Shown here one piece after another: positions 52,234 to 61,278 of a stretch of DNA of 64,000 nucleotides. Every line of letters starts with the position of its first letter. The first letter of the stretch is position 1. Both the position numbers and the translations under genes were made by a program. The notes under the pieces were generated by a model, which worked only from the letters and a program-made list of their open reading frames with translations, ran no database searches and was not told the origin of the DNA. This stretch comes from Streptosporangium amethystogenes (lineage in GTDB: Bacteria > Actinomycetota > Actinomycetes > Streptosporangiales > Streptosporangiaceae). Where the stretch lies: contig NZ_JOEQ01000005.1 of the NCBI RefSeq assembly GCF_000721075.1, forward strand, positions 310,001-374,000. Reading direction: 5' to 3'.

Positions 52234-54726
52234 TCAGAGGCGGTTCAGGCCGATGACGTGGACCACGGCGCGGCCCTCCTCGTCGGAGGCGGCCAGGTCG
52301 ACCTGGGCGTCGATGCCCCAGTCGCCGTCGCCGGCCGGGTCGGAGACGACCTGGCGGACCCGCCAGAACTCTTTCTCCTCCTCGATGCGGAGCAGGCCGG
52401 GACCCCGGGCGTCCGGGCCGGTGCCGATCTCCTCGTGGTCGGCGTAGTAGGCGTCGAGCGCGGCGCCCCAGTCGACGTCGGGGGCCAGTTGCTCCAGCTC
52501 CTGCTCGTTCTCCAGGGCGGCCAGCTCGATCAGGCGGAACATCGCGTTGCGGACCAGCACGCGGAACGCGCGGGTGTTGGCGGTGACCGGCTTGGTGCTC
52601 TCCTCCAGGGAGGGCGCCTCCAGCTCCCCGGTCGGGTTCTGCAACTGCTCCCACTCGTCCAGCAGGCTGGAGTCGACCTGCCGGACCAGTTCGCCGAGCC
52701 ACTCGATGAGGTCGACCAGGTCCTCGGTCTTGAGGTGCTCGGGGATGGTCCGCGACAGGGTTCGGTAGGCGTCGGCGAGATAGCGAAGGACCGTGCCCTC
52801 GGACCGGGTCAGCTCGTAGAACTGCACGTAGTCGGCGAAGGCCATCGCCCGCTCGTACATGTCGCGGATGACGCTCTTGGGACTGACCGTGTAGTCGCCC
52901 ACCCAGGGGTGGCCGCGCCGGTAGGTCTCGTACGCGCCCAGCAGCATGTCGGCCAGCGGCATCGGATAGGTCACTTCGTTGAGGAGCTCCATCCGCTCCT
53001 CGTACTCGATGCCGTCGGCCTTCATCTGCGCCACCGCCTCGCCGCGCGCCTTGTTGAGCTGCGCGGACAGGATCTGGCGGGGGTCGTCGAGAATCGACTC
53101 GATGATCGAGACCATGTCCAGGGCGTAGTTCGGAGACTCCATATCGAGCAGTTCGAGGGTGGCCAGCGCGAAGGTGGAGAGCGCCTGGTTCAGCGCGAAG
53201 TCCTCCTGCAGGTCGACGGTCAGGCGGGCCATCCGGCCGTGCTCGTCGGGTTCGTCCAGCTTCTCCACCACGCCTCCGGCCAGCAGCGACCGGTAGATCG
53301 CGATGGCCTGGCTGATGTGCCGCCGCTGCCACCTGCGGTCCTCGTGGTTGTCGGTGAGCAGGTGGCGCATGGCCGCGTAGCAGTCGCCGGGCCGGTTGAT
53401 CACCGCGAGGAGCATGGCGTTGCTGACCTTGAACCGGGAGTTCAGCGGTTCCGGTTCGGCACTCTGCAGCTTCTCGAAGGTCTCCTCGCTCCACCCCACG
53501 AAGCCCTCCGGCGGCTTCTTGCGGGCGAACCCACGTCGCCTCTTGGGGTCGTCGCCGATCTTGGCCAGTGCCTTCTCGTTCTCCACCACGTGGTCGGGGG
53601 CCTGGCAGACGACGTAACCGATGGTGTCGAATCCGGCGCGTCCGGCCCGCCCGGCGATCTGGTGGAACTCGCGGGCGCGCAGCCGCCGCACCTTGTTGCC
53701 GTCGTACTTCGACAGCGCGGTGAAGAGCACGGTCCTGATCGGGACGTTGACGCCGACGCCGAGCGTGTCGGTGCCGCAGATGACCTTCAGCAGGCCCGCC
53801 TGGGCGAGCCGCTCCACCAGCCGGCGGTACTTCGGGAGCATCCCGGCGTGGTGCACGCCGATGCCGTGCCGCACCAGGCGGGAGAGCGCCTTGCCGAACT
53901 TGGTGGTGAACCGGAAGTGGCCGATCATGGAGGCGATCGCCTCCTTCTCGGCCTTGGTCGACATGTTGATGCTCATCAGCGCCTGCGCCCGCTCCATGGC
54001 CGAGGCCTGGGTGAAGTGGACGACGTAGACCGGGTACTGGTTGGTGGTGAGCATCTCCTCCAGCGTCTCGTGGAGGGGGGTCATCCGGTAGGAGTAGACC
54101 AGCGGGACCGGGCGCTCGGCGTTCTTCACCACCGCGGTGGGCCTGCCGGTGCGCCGGGTGAGGTCCTCCTCGAACCTGGTGACGTCGCCCAGCGTCGCCG
54201 ACATCAGAATGAACTGAACGTTCGGCAGCTCCAGGAGTGGCACCTGCCAGGCCCAGCCGCGGTCGGGCTCGGAGTAGAAGTGGAACTCGTCCATCACCAC
54301 CTGGCCGATGTCGGCCCGGGCGCCGTCGCGCAGCGCGACGTTGGCGAGGATCTCCGCGGTGCAGCAGATGATCGGCGCCCCGGGGTTCACACTCGCGTCG
54401 CCGGTCATCATCCCGACGTTCTCGGTGCCGAAGACCGCGCACAGATCGAAGAACTTCTCCGACACCAGTGCCTTGATCGGGGCGGTGTAGAAGGTGCGGA
54501 CGTCCTTGGTCAGCGCGGTGAAGTGGGCTCCGGCGGCGACCAGGCTCTTGCCCGAGCCGGTGGGGGTGGCCAGGATCAGGTTGTTCCCCGAGACCACCTC
54601 GATCAGCGCCTCCTCCTGCGCGGGGTAGAGGGTCAGCCCTCGCTCGGAGTTCCATTCGACGAAGGCGTCGAAGATGGCATCGGGATCGGCGTCGATCTCT
54701 TCTGGCAGGCGGTCTACAAGGCTCAC
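52234..54726 (-). CDS. Ski2-like DEAD/DEAH helicase with DUF3516
   Basis: An 830-residue superfamily-2 helicase. Walker A ATPTGSGKS (53-61), Walker B variant MDEFH (145-149), SATLGD motif III, and motif VI HQIAGRAGRAGFD in the second RecA domain, preceded by GIGVHHAGMLPKYRRLVERLAQ. The C-terminal half (about 400-830) is the actinobacterial DUF3516 region. Ski2-type enzymes unwind or remodel RNA during turnover; this group is widespread in actinobacteria and little studied. GTG start. The AT-rich island at 54777-54855 lies just upstream. Confidence 0.87.
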   Translation of the reverse strand: MSLVDRLPEEIDADPDAIFDAFVEWNSERGLTLYPAQEEALIEVVSGNNLILATPTGSGKSLVAAGAHFTALTKDVRTFYTAPIKALVSEKFFDLCAVFGTENVGMMTGDASVNPGAPIICCTAEILANVALRDGARADIGQVVMDEFHFYSEPDRGWAWQVPLLELPNVQFILMSATLGDVTRFEEDLTRRTGRPTAVVKNAERPVPLVYSYRMTPLHETLEEMLTTNQYPVYVVHFTQASAMERAQALMSINMSTKAEKEAIASMIGHFRFTTKFGKALSRLVRHGIGVHHAGMLPKYRRLVERLAQAGLLKVICGTDTLGVGVNVPIRTVLFTALSKYDGNKVRRLRAREFHQIAGRAGRAGFDTIGYVVCQAPDHVVENEKALAKIGDDPKRRRGFARKKPPEGFVGWSEETFEKLQSAEPEPLNSRFKVSNAMLLAVINRPGDCYAAMRHLLTDNHEDRRWQRRHISQAIAIYRSLLAGGVVEKLDEPDEHGRMARLTVDLQEDFALNQALSTFALATLELLDMESPNYALDMVSIIESILDDPRQILSAQLNKARGEAVAQMKADGIEYEERMELLNEVTYPMPLADMLLGAYETYRRGHPWVGDYTVSPKSVIRDMYERAMAFADYVQFYELTRSEGTVLRYLADAYRTLSRTIPEHLKTEDLVDLIEWLGELVRQVDSSLLDEWEQLQNPTGELEAPSLEESTKPVTANTRAFRVLVRNAMFRLIELAALENEQELEQLAPDVDWGAALDAYYADHEEIGTGPDARGPGLLRIEEEKEFWRVRQVVSDPAGDGDWGIDAQVDLAASDEEGRAVVHVIGLNRL

Positions 54727-54776
54727 AGTCCAATACTGCCGAAGAACTTGTGGTGGTCGAACCGGAGGCGGCGATG

Positions 54777-54855
54777 GATGACATTACATTTAGCGTAAAA
54801 TATGTAACATTATGTAGTTATGATCACTTTTTTTGGCATAAACGGCTACTAAAAG
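54777..54855. promoter_or_regulatory. AT-rich island with inverted repeat
   Basis: About 80 bp of strongly AT-rich sequence in otherwise high-GC DNA, between the helicase and acyltransferase genes. TTACAT (54784-54789) and ATGTAA (54802-54807) form an inverted repeat with a 12-nt spacer, followed by a T7 run near 54828. It may contain the helicase promoter and an operator, or be inserted foreign DNA. No coding potential is seen. Confidence 0.45.
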
Positions 54856-54885
54856 GACTTGGCATCGGCTGGAGTGCCGGAGCCG

Positions 54886-56235
54886 TCAGACGTGCCGAGG
54901 GTGATCCGGGACCGGACGCGCCCCGGGAACGCCCGCCCGCGAGGCGGGTGAGGTGCGAAAGGACGGCCCGGTCAGCGCCAGGCCCGCCACGATCGTGCCC
55001 GCCCCGAGCAGAGGAGCCGTCCCCGGGACGAAGCCGATCGCGGTGAGTGTGAGCAGCCCCAGTCCCACCAGCACGGTGGCCACGACGATCCTGGCCGTCC
55101 CCCCGGTGTACGGCCTGCCGGAGGGGGGCGTCTCGAACCGCCCGAGACCCCGCAGCATCGGCCATATCGCCAGGGTGAGCATGAGCAGCCAGTGCGGCCA
55201 GCCGGAGACCCAGGCCGAGGTGCCCGGCTCGGGGGTGGAGACTCCCAGGCCCACCACGACCATCGAGACGATGACGAACAGCGCGCTCATGTGCCACAGA
55301 TAGAGGGTCATCATCCGGTCGCCGGCCCAGCCGAGCACCCTCGACACCCCGGGCCACTCCGCGAATGAGACGATCCAGCGGCGCAGCGCCAGCGCCAGCC
55401 CGATCTGGCCGATCCCGACCGAGAACAGCGCGAGCGTGGGCGGTGCCATGTTGGAGACGGCGGCACCCGGCATCCCGATCATGCTGAGCGGGTAGGGGCC
55501 GAAGGTCACCAGCACCGCGGCCAGACCGTACCCGGCCAGCGCCAGGATCCAGGGGCGGCCCAGCCGCCCGTCGATGTACAGGAAGCCGAGCTGGTGCACC
55601 GCCAGCCAGATCAGCACGATGTTGGGGAGACCTGTCACCTCCAGGCCACTGGTGAAGCGCAGGAGATCCACCGCCACCGCCCCCGCCGCCAGCGTGGCCG
55701 GCACCCGCCAGCCGTACGCCATGTTGAGCCTGAGCATCGGCGGGGTCAGTGCCACCGCGACAAGATAGATCGCCAGGAACCAGAGAAGCTGTCCGGCCAG
55801 CCGTGAGGCGGTCATGACCGGCTGCTCCGGCATGCCGAGCGTCAGGAGCAGGTGGGGGAGGGGCAGCCAGACCGCCGCCAGCGGCACGACCGGCCAGGCC
55901 AGGCGGCGCAGGCGCGTCGCCAGCCAGGCGGGAGTGGCGTCACCGCGCCGTACGGCGGCGCGCCTGCTGATCGCACCCGCCGCGCCCCCGGCGAAGAAGA
56001 CCAGCGGCATCACCTGGCTGATCCATGTGATCATCCAGCCGTTCCCGGTGGCGAGCGCGTTGCCGGTGGTGATCCGACCGTCGGCGAAGGAGAGCACCGG
56101 CATGCTCCAGTGCTGGAGCACCACCAGGGCCATGCCGAACACGCGGAGCACGTCGATGAACGGGTCGCGACCGGCGGGCGCCGGTGCCGTGCGGGCTGTC
56201 GGACGCGTTGCCGGGCCGGGGATCACGGCGGTCAA
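54886..56235 (-). CDS. acyltransferase-3 family membrane protein
   Basis: A protein of about 449 residues with about 10 membrane helices, of the acyltransferase-3 (OafA/NodX-like) family. RDPFIDVLRVFGMALVVLQHW (about 22-42) has the family Arg and His, and LYLWHMSALFVI (about 320-331) a later conserved Trp-His. Such enzymes acylate sugars or lipids at the cell surface. The start is uncertain: TTG at 56235 or GTG at 56226 precede the conserved part; longer frames upstream add low-complexity sequence. Substrate unknown. Confidence 0.78.
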   Translation of the reverse strand: MTAVIPGPATRPTARTAPAPAGRDPFIDVLRVFGMALVVLQHWSMPVLSFADGRITTGNALATGNGWMITWISQVMPLVFFAGGAAGAISRRAAVRRGDATPAWLATRLRRLAWPVVPLAAVWLPLPHLLLTLGMPEQPVMTASRLAGQLLWFLAIYLVAVALTPPMLRLNMAYGWRVPATLAAGAVAVDLLRFTSGLEVTGLPNIVLIWLAVHQLGFLYIDGRLGRPWILALAGYGLAAVLVTFGPYPLSMIGMPGAAVSNMAPPTLALFSVGIGQIGLALALRRWIVSFAEWPGVSRVLGWAGDRMMTLYLWHMSALFVIVSMVVVGLGVSTPEPGTSAWVSGWPHWLLMLTLAIWPMLRGLGRFETPPSGRPYTGGTARIVVATVLVGLGLLTLTAIGFVPGTAPLLGAGTIVAGLALTGPSFRTSPASRAGVPGARPVPDHPRHV

Positions 56236-56439
56236 GGGGGGCTCGATTCTTCGGGAGGGCGAGTGGAAACCTTGGGAAAGGCCGTGTGAAAAGCCTTCCG
56301 CCGGGACCCCGGCGACGCAGTGACGCACGCGGTAGTCTTCTCGCCAGATCTCCTCACCCTCGGGGGTAGTGCTGGCCCCACCCCGGCAAGCAGGTGCGCA
56401 GGGTCGATTGCCGTGCCCCGTGCTCATAGCGTTAGCGGT

Positions 56440-57690
56440 ATGAGAACCCTCCTCAGCCGCATCGGCTCCGACACCCGCTACCTGGTCGTGGGCTTTCCCC
56501 TCTCGGTCATCTGGTTCGCCATCATGGTGGCCGGTTTCTCCGCCGGGACAGGCCTGGCTGTGGTGTTCGTGGGCCTGCCCATCCTCGCGACGACACTCCT
56601 GGTCGCCCGGGGCTTCGCGGACGTCGAGCGGCGCTGGCTGCCCGAGGTGCTCGGCCGGCCCGTCGCCAGACCGAGGTACCGGCCCGCCCCGCAGGACGCC
56701 GGGTGGTTCCGCAAGATGATCAATCCGCTCACCAACGGCCAGTCCTGGCTCGACCTGCTCTACGGCATCGTGGCCTTCCCGATCTCCATCGTGACCTTCG
56801 TGTTCGCGGTGGTCTGGTGGGCCGGGACGATCCTCGGTCTCACCTATCCGCTCTACGGGTGGATCGTCTACGCCATCCCCGGCAACGACGGCGGGCTCGG
56901 CCCGCTCCTCGGCCTGGGCGGCAGTCTCTGGATCGAGGTGGTGATCAACACGGTCATCGGTGTGCTGTTCGCGATCACCCTCACGCCGGTCGTGCGGAGC
57001 GCCGCGCTCATCCAGGCCGGGCTCGGCAGGGCCATGCTGACCGGGGTGGCCGAGCTGCACGATCGCATCGACGACCTGGCCGAGGGCCGGGCCGCCGCGG
57101 TGTCGGCCGAGGCCAACGCGCTGCGCCGGCTGGAGCGCGACATCCATGACGGGCCGCAGCAGCGCCTGGTCTCCCTGGCCATGGACCTGTCACGGGCGCA
57201 GCGCCAGCTCAGGCGCGACCCGGCGGGGGTCGAGCAGATGCTCGGCCAGGCCATCACCTCCACCCGCGAGACGCTGGACGAGCTGCGTGCCCTCTCGCGC
57301 GGCATCGCCCCTCCGATCCTCAGTGACCGCGGCCTGGCCCCCGCGCTCGCCGCGCTCGCCGGGCGCTGCACCGTCCCCGTCGAGCTGGACGTCCAGGTGG
57401 AGGGACGGTTCCCCGCCGCCGTGGAGAACAGCGTCTACTTCGTCGTCGCGGAGTGCCTCACCAACATCGCCAAGCACAGCCACGCCACGATCTGCACCGT
57501 GACACTGACCAGGACGGGTGGCTTCCTGATGCTGACAATCGGGGATGATGGGGTCGGTGGCGCACATGTCGCCAAGGGACATGGCCTGTCCGGTCTCGGT
57601 GACCGCCTGAAGGCGGTCGACGGCGAGCTGGCTGTTGATTCACCCGTCGGGGGGCCGACGGTCATAGTGGCGGAGGTTCCGTGCGGGTAG
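56440..57690 (+). CDS. NarL-type sensor histidine kinase
   Basis: A 416-residue membrane histidine kinase: N-terminal sensor domain with about four hydrophobic segments (residues 15-190), HisKA_3 dimerisation domain with phospho-accepting His236 in RLERDIHDGPQQR, and an HATPase_c domain (about 325-415; ENSVYFVVAECLTNIAKHSHA, then IGDDGVGGAHVAKGHGLSGLGDRL). It overlaps the response-regulator gene by 10 bp, so they form a classical pair. The signal is unknown; related kinases sense envelope stress. Confidence 0.88.
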   Translation: MRTLLSRIGSDTRYLVVGFPLSVIWFAIMVAGFSAGTGLAVVFVGLPILATTLLVARGFADVERRWLPEVLGRPVARPRYRPAPQDAGWFRKMINPLTNGQSWLDLLYGIVAFPISIVTFVFAVVWWAGTILGLTYPLYGWIVYAIPGNDGGLGPLLGLGGSLWIEVVINTVIGVLFAITLTPVVRSAALIQAGLGRAMLTGVAELHDRIDDLAEGRAAAVSAEANALRRLERDIHDGPQQRLVSLAMDLSRAQRQLRRDPAGVEQMLGQAITSTRETLDELRALSRGIAPPILSDRGLAPALAALAGRCTVPVELDVQVEGRFPAAVENSVYFVVAECLTNIAKHSHATICTVTLTRTGGFLMLTIGDDGVGGAHVAKGHGLSGLGDRLKAVDGELAVDSPVGGPTVIVAEVPCG

Positions 57691-58328
57691 TCGTGGCCGA
57701 TGATGCGGTGCTCATCAGGGAGGGCCTGATCAGGCTCCTGGAGGAGTTCGGCTGCCAGGTGGTCGCCGCGGTGGGGGACGGTGACCGGCTGGTGGCCGCC
57801 GTCGCCGAGCACAGGCCCGACGTCTCGGTGGTGGACGTGCGGATGCCGCCCGGCTTCACGGACGAGGGGCTGCGGGCGGCGGTGGAGGCGCGCCGGAGGG
57901 TGCCGGGCGCGCCGGTGCTGATCCTGTCCCAGTACGTGGAGGTCTCCTATGCCGACGACCTGCTCGCCGACGCCAGGGGCGCGGTGGGATACCTGCTCAA
58001 GGACCGTGTCGTGGATGTGGACGACTTCATGGCGGGCCTGCGCACCGTCGCGGCCGGCGGTACGGTCTTCGACCCCCAGGTGGTGGCCCAGCTGATGGTG
58101 CGGCGCCGTCGTGACGACCCTCTCGCCCAGCTCACCCCGCGCGAGCGCGAGGTGCTCGGCCTGATGGCCGAGGGCAGGTCCAACCCCGCGATCGGCCGTC
58201 AGCTGGTGATCAGCGACGGGGCCGTGGAGAAGCACATCCGCAGCATCTTCGCCAAGCTCGGCCTGTACGCCGAGGACGGCGACCAGCACCGCCGCGTCCT
58301 CGCGGTCCTGGCCTACCTGCGTTCCTGA
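57681..58328 (+). CDS. NarL/LuxR-type response regulator
   Basis: A 215-residue regulator: receiver domain (1-120) with phospho-accepting Asp52 (SVVDVRMPP) and acidic pocket Asp8/Asp9, and a C-terminal LuxR helix-turn-helix (about 145-205; LTPREREVLGLMAEGRSNPAIGRQLVISDGAVEKHIRSIFAKLGL). GTG start inside the kinase gene. The target is unknown; it may include the diverging acyltransferase gene 200 bp upstream of the kinase (inference). Confidence 0.9.
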   Translation: MRVVVADDAVLIREGLIRLLEEFGCQVVAAVGDGDRLVAAVAEHRPDVSVVDVRMPPGFTDEGLRAAVEARRRVPGAPVLILSQYVEVSYADDLLADARGAVGYLLKDRVVDVDDFMAGLRTVAAGGTVFDPQVVAQLMVRRRRDDPLAQLTPREREVLGLMAEGRSNPAIGRQLVISDGAVEKHIRSIFAKLGLYAEDGDQHRRVLAVLAYLRS

Positions 58329-58448
58329 CCGCCGCCCCCGCCCGCCGGCTGGAACGCCGCGACGGCCGGGCCGCCATCCATCGTGCGCGCTGTTACTTGA
58401 TCGTGACTTGACGTCCTCTGTTGCCTGCGAGTTACATGCCTCTAACTC

Positions 58449-58494
58449 CGTAAACGTTTTCAGTAAATCATCAGGATCACCGTAATCGTTTACA
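58449..58494. promoter_or_regulatory. two LacI-family operators
   Basis: CGTAAACGTTTTCA (58449-58462) and CGTAATCGTTTACA (58481-58494) closely match the LacI-family palindrome TGTAAACGTTTACA. Their centres are 32 bp apart, about three helical turns. The second abuts the ribosome-binding site of the LacI gene, so autoregulation and control of the downstream ABC operon are likely. Confidence 0.75.
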
Positions 58495-58510
58495 GAAAGG
58501 CGTGGTCTCT

Positions 58511-59524
58511 GTGAGCGACGGGCCGACGATCACCACGATCGCGGAGCGGGCGGGCGTCTCGATCGCCTCGGTCTCCCGCGTCCTCAACGGTCTGCCGACC
58601 CGCGAGAACACCGTGCGCCGGGTGCTCAGCGCGGCCGAGGAACTGGGATACGTCCCCAACTCGGTGGCCCGGTCGCTGAAGTCGCGCCGGACCAACCAGG
58701 TGGCCTTCGCGATGGCCGACATCGGCAACCCGGTCTACCTGGCGATGGTCCGTGAGATCCAGCCGGTGCTGAAGGCCGCCGGGTACCGTCTCGTACTGCA
58801 CTCCACGGACGCGGACGTCGCCGACGAGATCGACGTGCTCCGCGGCCTCGGCGAGCGCTACGTGGACGGGCTGATCATGATCCCGCTCAGGGTGAGTGAG
58901 GCGCATCTGAAGGCCGTCGAGGCGGCCCGCGCCCCCGTCGTCATCATCGGCTCGGTACCGGACGGCACGCGGGTGGACAACATCCGCGCCGACTCCCGCA
59001 CCGGTGTACGGCTGGCGCTGGACCACCTCCACTCCCTGGGACGCCGCAGGATCGGGTTCGTCAACGGCCCACTGGACACGGTCCCCGGTTCGGCCCGGTC
59101 CATCGCCTACGCCGAGGCGCTCACCGCCCTCGGCCTGCCCTATGACGAGAACCTGGTGGAGATCGGTGACTTCTACCGCGCCGAGGGCGCGGCCGCGGTA
59201 AGCCGACTGCTGGCCAGGGCACCCGACCTGGACGCGATCATGTGCGCCAACGATCTGATCGCGCTCGGTGCCCTGGAGGTCCTGCGCCGGAACGGCCGCC
59301 GGGTGCCCGAGGACGTGGCGGTGGCAGGCATGGACGACATCGACATGGCCGCGGCCGTCTGGCCCGCCCTGACCAGCGTCTCCCTCGGCTCGGCCGAGCG
59401 GGGCAGGGCGGCGGCGGAACTGCTGCTGGACCGGCTGGGCAACGGCGAACGGGAGCCCAGAGTGGTCACCGTACCGCCCCGCCTGGTGGTCAGGGCATCG
59501 ACCACGGGAGAGGAGACGCCGTGA
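58511..59524 (+). CDS. LacI-family transcriptional repressor
   Basis: A 337-residue LacI-type regulator: N-terminal helix-turn-helix (TITTIAERAGVSIASVSRVLNG, about 5-26) with hinge region SVARSLKSRRTNQVAFA, and a periplasmic-binding-protein-like sensor (about 60-330). GTG at 58511 is preferred because GAAAGG ends 10 bp upstream; GTG at 58502 is too close. Its stop overlaps the first permease start (GTGA), so it leads the sugar-import operon. The inducer is presumably the imported sugar or a derivative. Confidence 0.9.
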   Translation: MSDGPTITTIAERAGVSIASVSRVLNGLPTRENTVRRVLSAAEELGYVPNSVARSLKSRRTNQVAFAMADIGNPVYLAMVREIQPVLKAAGYRLVLHSTDADVADEIDVLRGLGERYVDGLIMIPLRVSEAHLKAVEAARAPVVIIGSVPDGTRVDNIRADSRTGVRLALDHLHSLGRRRIGFVNGPLDTVPGSARSIAYAEALTALGLPYDENLVEIGDFYRAEGAAAVSRLLARAPDLDAIMCANDLIALGALEVLRRNGRRVPEDVAVAGMDDIDMAAAVWPALTSVSLGSAERGRAAAELLLDRLGNGEREPRVVTVPPRLVVRASTTGEETP

Positions 59525-60432
59525 CCCTCACCGCGGACCGGCCGGTCAGGACGGCGAGCCCGAGGAAACCCCAAAGGGGCGGGCGGCAGGGGCGTGAGGC
59601 GCTGCTGCTGATGCTGCCCGCGCTGGTGCCCGTGCTGGTGTTCAGCGTGGGGCCGCTGCTTTACGGGATCTTCCTGGCGTTCACCGACGCGCGCTCCGGG
59701 CGCAACTCGGTCACCTCGTTCGTCGGGCTGTCGAACTTCGGGGACCTGCTCTCCGACGGGGACTTCTGGGCGTCGTTCCGGATCGGGATGATCTGGGCGG
59801 TCTCGGTGACGGTGCTGCAGTTCCTGGCCTCGCTGGGGCTGGCCCTGCTGCTCAACCAGGATCTGCGGTTCCGGGGGTTCGCCCGGGTGCTGGCCATGGT
59901 GCCGTGGGCGATGCCGCCGGTGGTCATCGGGCTGATGTGGCGGCTGGTCTACCATCCGGACGCCGGGATCCTCAACAGCATGCTGGGCACCGAGATCGAC
60001 TGGCTCAACGACTTCTCCATCGCGCTGCCCGCGGTGATCGTCGTCGGGATCTGGACCGGCATGCCGCAGACCACGGTGGTGCTGCTGGCCGGGCTGCAGA
60101 GCGTTCCCAAAGAGCTGTACGAGGCGGTCGAGGTGGACGGCGCGGGTGTCTGGCGCAGGTTCTGGAACATCACGCTGCCCCAGCTCCGCCCGGTCATCGT
60201 GGCCATCACCTCACTGGACTTCGTCTGGAACATCAACCAGTTCGGGCTGGTCTACGTTCTCACGCAGGGCGGTCCGGGAGGCCAGACCCGCCTGCCGATG
60301 CTGTTCGCCTACGAGGAGGCCTTCCGCTACGGCTTCTTCGGCTACGCGGCCACCCTGGGGGTGGCGATCGTGATCGTCGTGCTGGCCGTGCTCGGCGCCT
60401 ATCTCTGGCGGCAGATGCGGGAGGCGAGCTGA
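59521..60432 (+). CDS. sugar ABC transporter permease (MalF-like)
   Basis: A 303-residue permease with six hydrophobic segments and the EAA coupling motif EAVEVDGAGVWRRFWNITLPQLRP (about 200-223). The N-terminus (about 1-25) is Arg-rich and cytoplasmic. It pairs with the next permease. As in most actinobacterial sugar importers, no ATPase gene is in the operon; a shared MsiK-like ATPase is expected elsewhere in the genome. Confidence 0.9.
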   Translation: MTLTADRPVRTASPRKPQRGGRQGREALLLMLPALVPVLVFSVGPLLYGIFLAFTDARSGRNSVTSFVGLSNFGDLLSDGDFWASFRIGMIWAVSVTVLQFLASLGLALLLNQDLRFRGFARVLAMVPWAMPPVVIGLMWRLVYHPDAGILNSMLGTEIDWLNDFSIALPAVIVVGIWTGMPQTTVVLLAGLQSVPKELYEAVEVDGAGVWRRFWNITLPQLRPVIVAITSLDFVWNINQFGLVYVLTQGGPGGQTRLPMLFAYEEAFRYGFFGYAATLGVAIVIVVLAVLGAYLWRQMREAS

Positions 60433-60433
60433 C

Positions 60434-61252
60434 ATGGGCAGGTCACTGCGTTATCTGGCCCTGGCCGGTTACCTCGTCTTCCTGGCGTTCCCCCTGGTCT
60501 GGCTGCTGTCCACGGCGTTGAAGACGCCGCAGGAGATGGCGAGCCTGGACCCGACGTGGATCCCGCGCTCACCGACGCTGACCAACTTCGCCGACGCCTT
60601 CGCCGAGCAGGACCTGGTCGGCAGCGGGGTGCGCAGCCTCGTCGTCGCGGTGGTCAGTGCGGTGCTCACCGTGATCCTGGCGCTGCCCGCCGCCTACGCG
60701 CTGGCTCGGCACCGTTCGATGGTCAACCGGATCGCGATCGGGTGGGTGCTGGTCAGCCAGGTCTTCCCGTTCATCCTGATCATCATCCCGCTGTTCATGG
60801 TGCTGCGCGGGCTGGACCTGGTCAACACGCTGCCCGGCCTGACCGTCGTGCACGTCACCTTCACGCTGCCGTTCGCGCTGTGGATGCTCCAGGGATACGT
60901 GCGTGCCGTACCGCGTGAGCTGGAGGAGGCCGCCGCGGTGGACGGGGCCGGGCGGGTGCGGTCGCTGCTGAGCGTCGTCGCCCCGCTGCTGGCCCCCGGT
61001 GTGGTCGCGACCCTGCTGTTCTCGTTCATCTCCTCCTGGAACGAGTTCCTGTTCGCCTTGATCGTCCTTAAGGACCCGGATGTGGCGACCCTGCCGCTGA
61101 CGCTGGTGAAGTTCACCGGCGCGGAGGGGGTCGTGCGCCTCGGGCCGCTCGCCGCAGCCTCGCTTCTGGCGACGATCCCGAGCCTGGTGTTCTTCGCATT
61201 CATCCAGCGACGGCTGAAGTCCGGCCTGATGGCCGGAGCCGTCAAGGGATAG
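60434..61252 (+). CDS. sugar ABC transporter permease (MalG-like)
   Basis: A 272-residue permease with six hydrophobic segments, EAA motif EEAAAVDGAGRVRSLLSVVAPLLAP (about 161-185) and a typical C-terminus FIQRRLKSGLMAGAVKG. It begins 1 bp after the first permease. It forms the translocation heterodimer. Confidence 0.9.
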   Translation: MGRSLRYLALAGYLVFLAFPLVWLLSTALKTPQEMASLDPTWIPRSPTLTNFADAFAEQDLVGSGVRSLVVAVVSAVLTVILALPAAYALARHRSMVNRIAIGWVLVSQVFPFILIIIPLFMVLRGLDLVNTLPGLTVVHVTFTLPFALWMLQGYVRAVPRELEEAAAVDGAGRVRSLLSVVAPLLAPGVVATLLFSFISSWNEFLFALIVLKDPDVATLPLTLVKFTGAEGVVRLGPLAAASLLATIPSLVFFAFIQRRLKSGLMAGAVKG

Positions 61253-61278
61253 CCCCACCCCCCGATAGGAGAAGTCAT

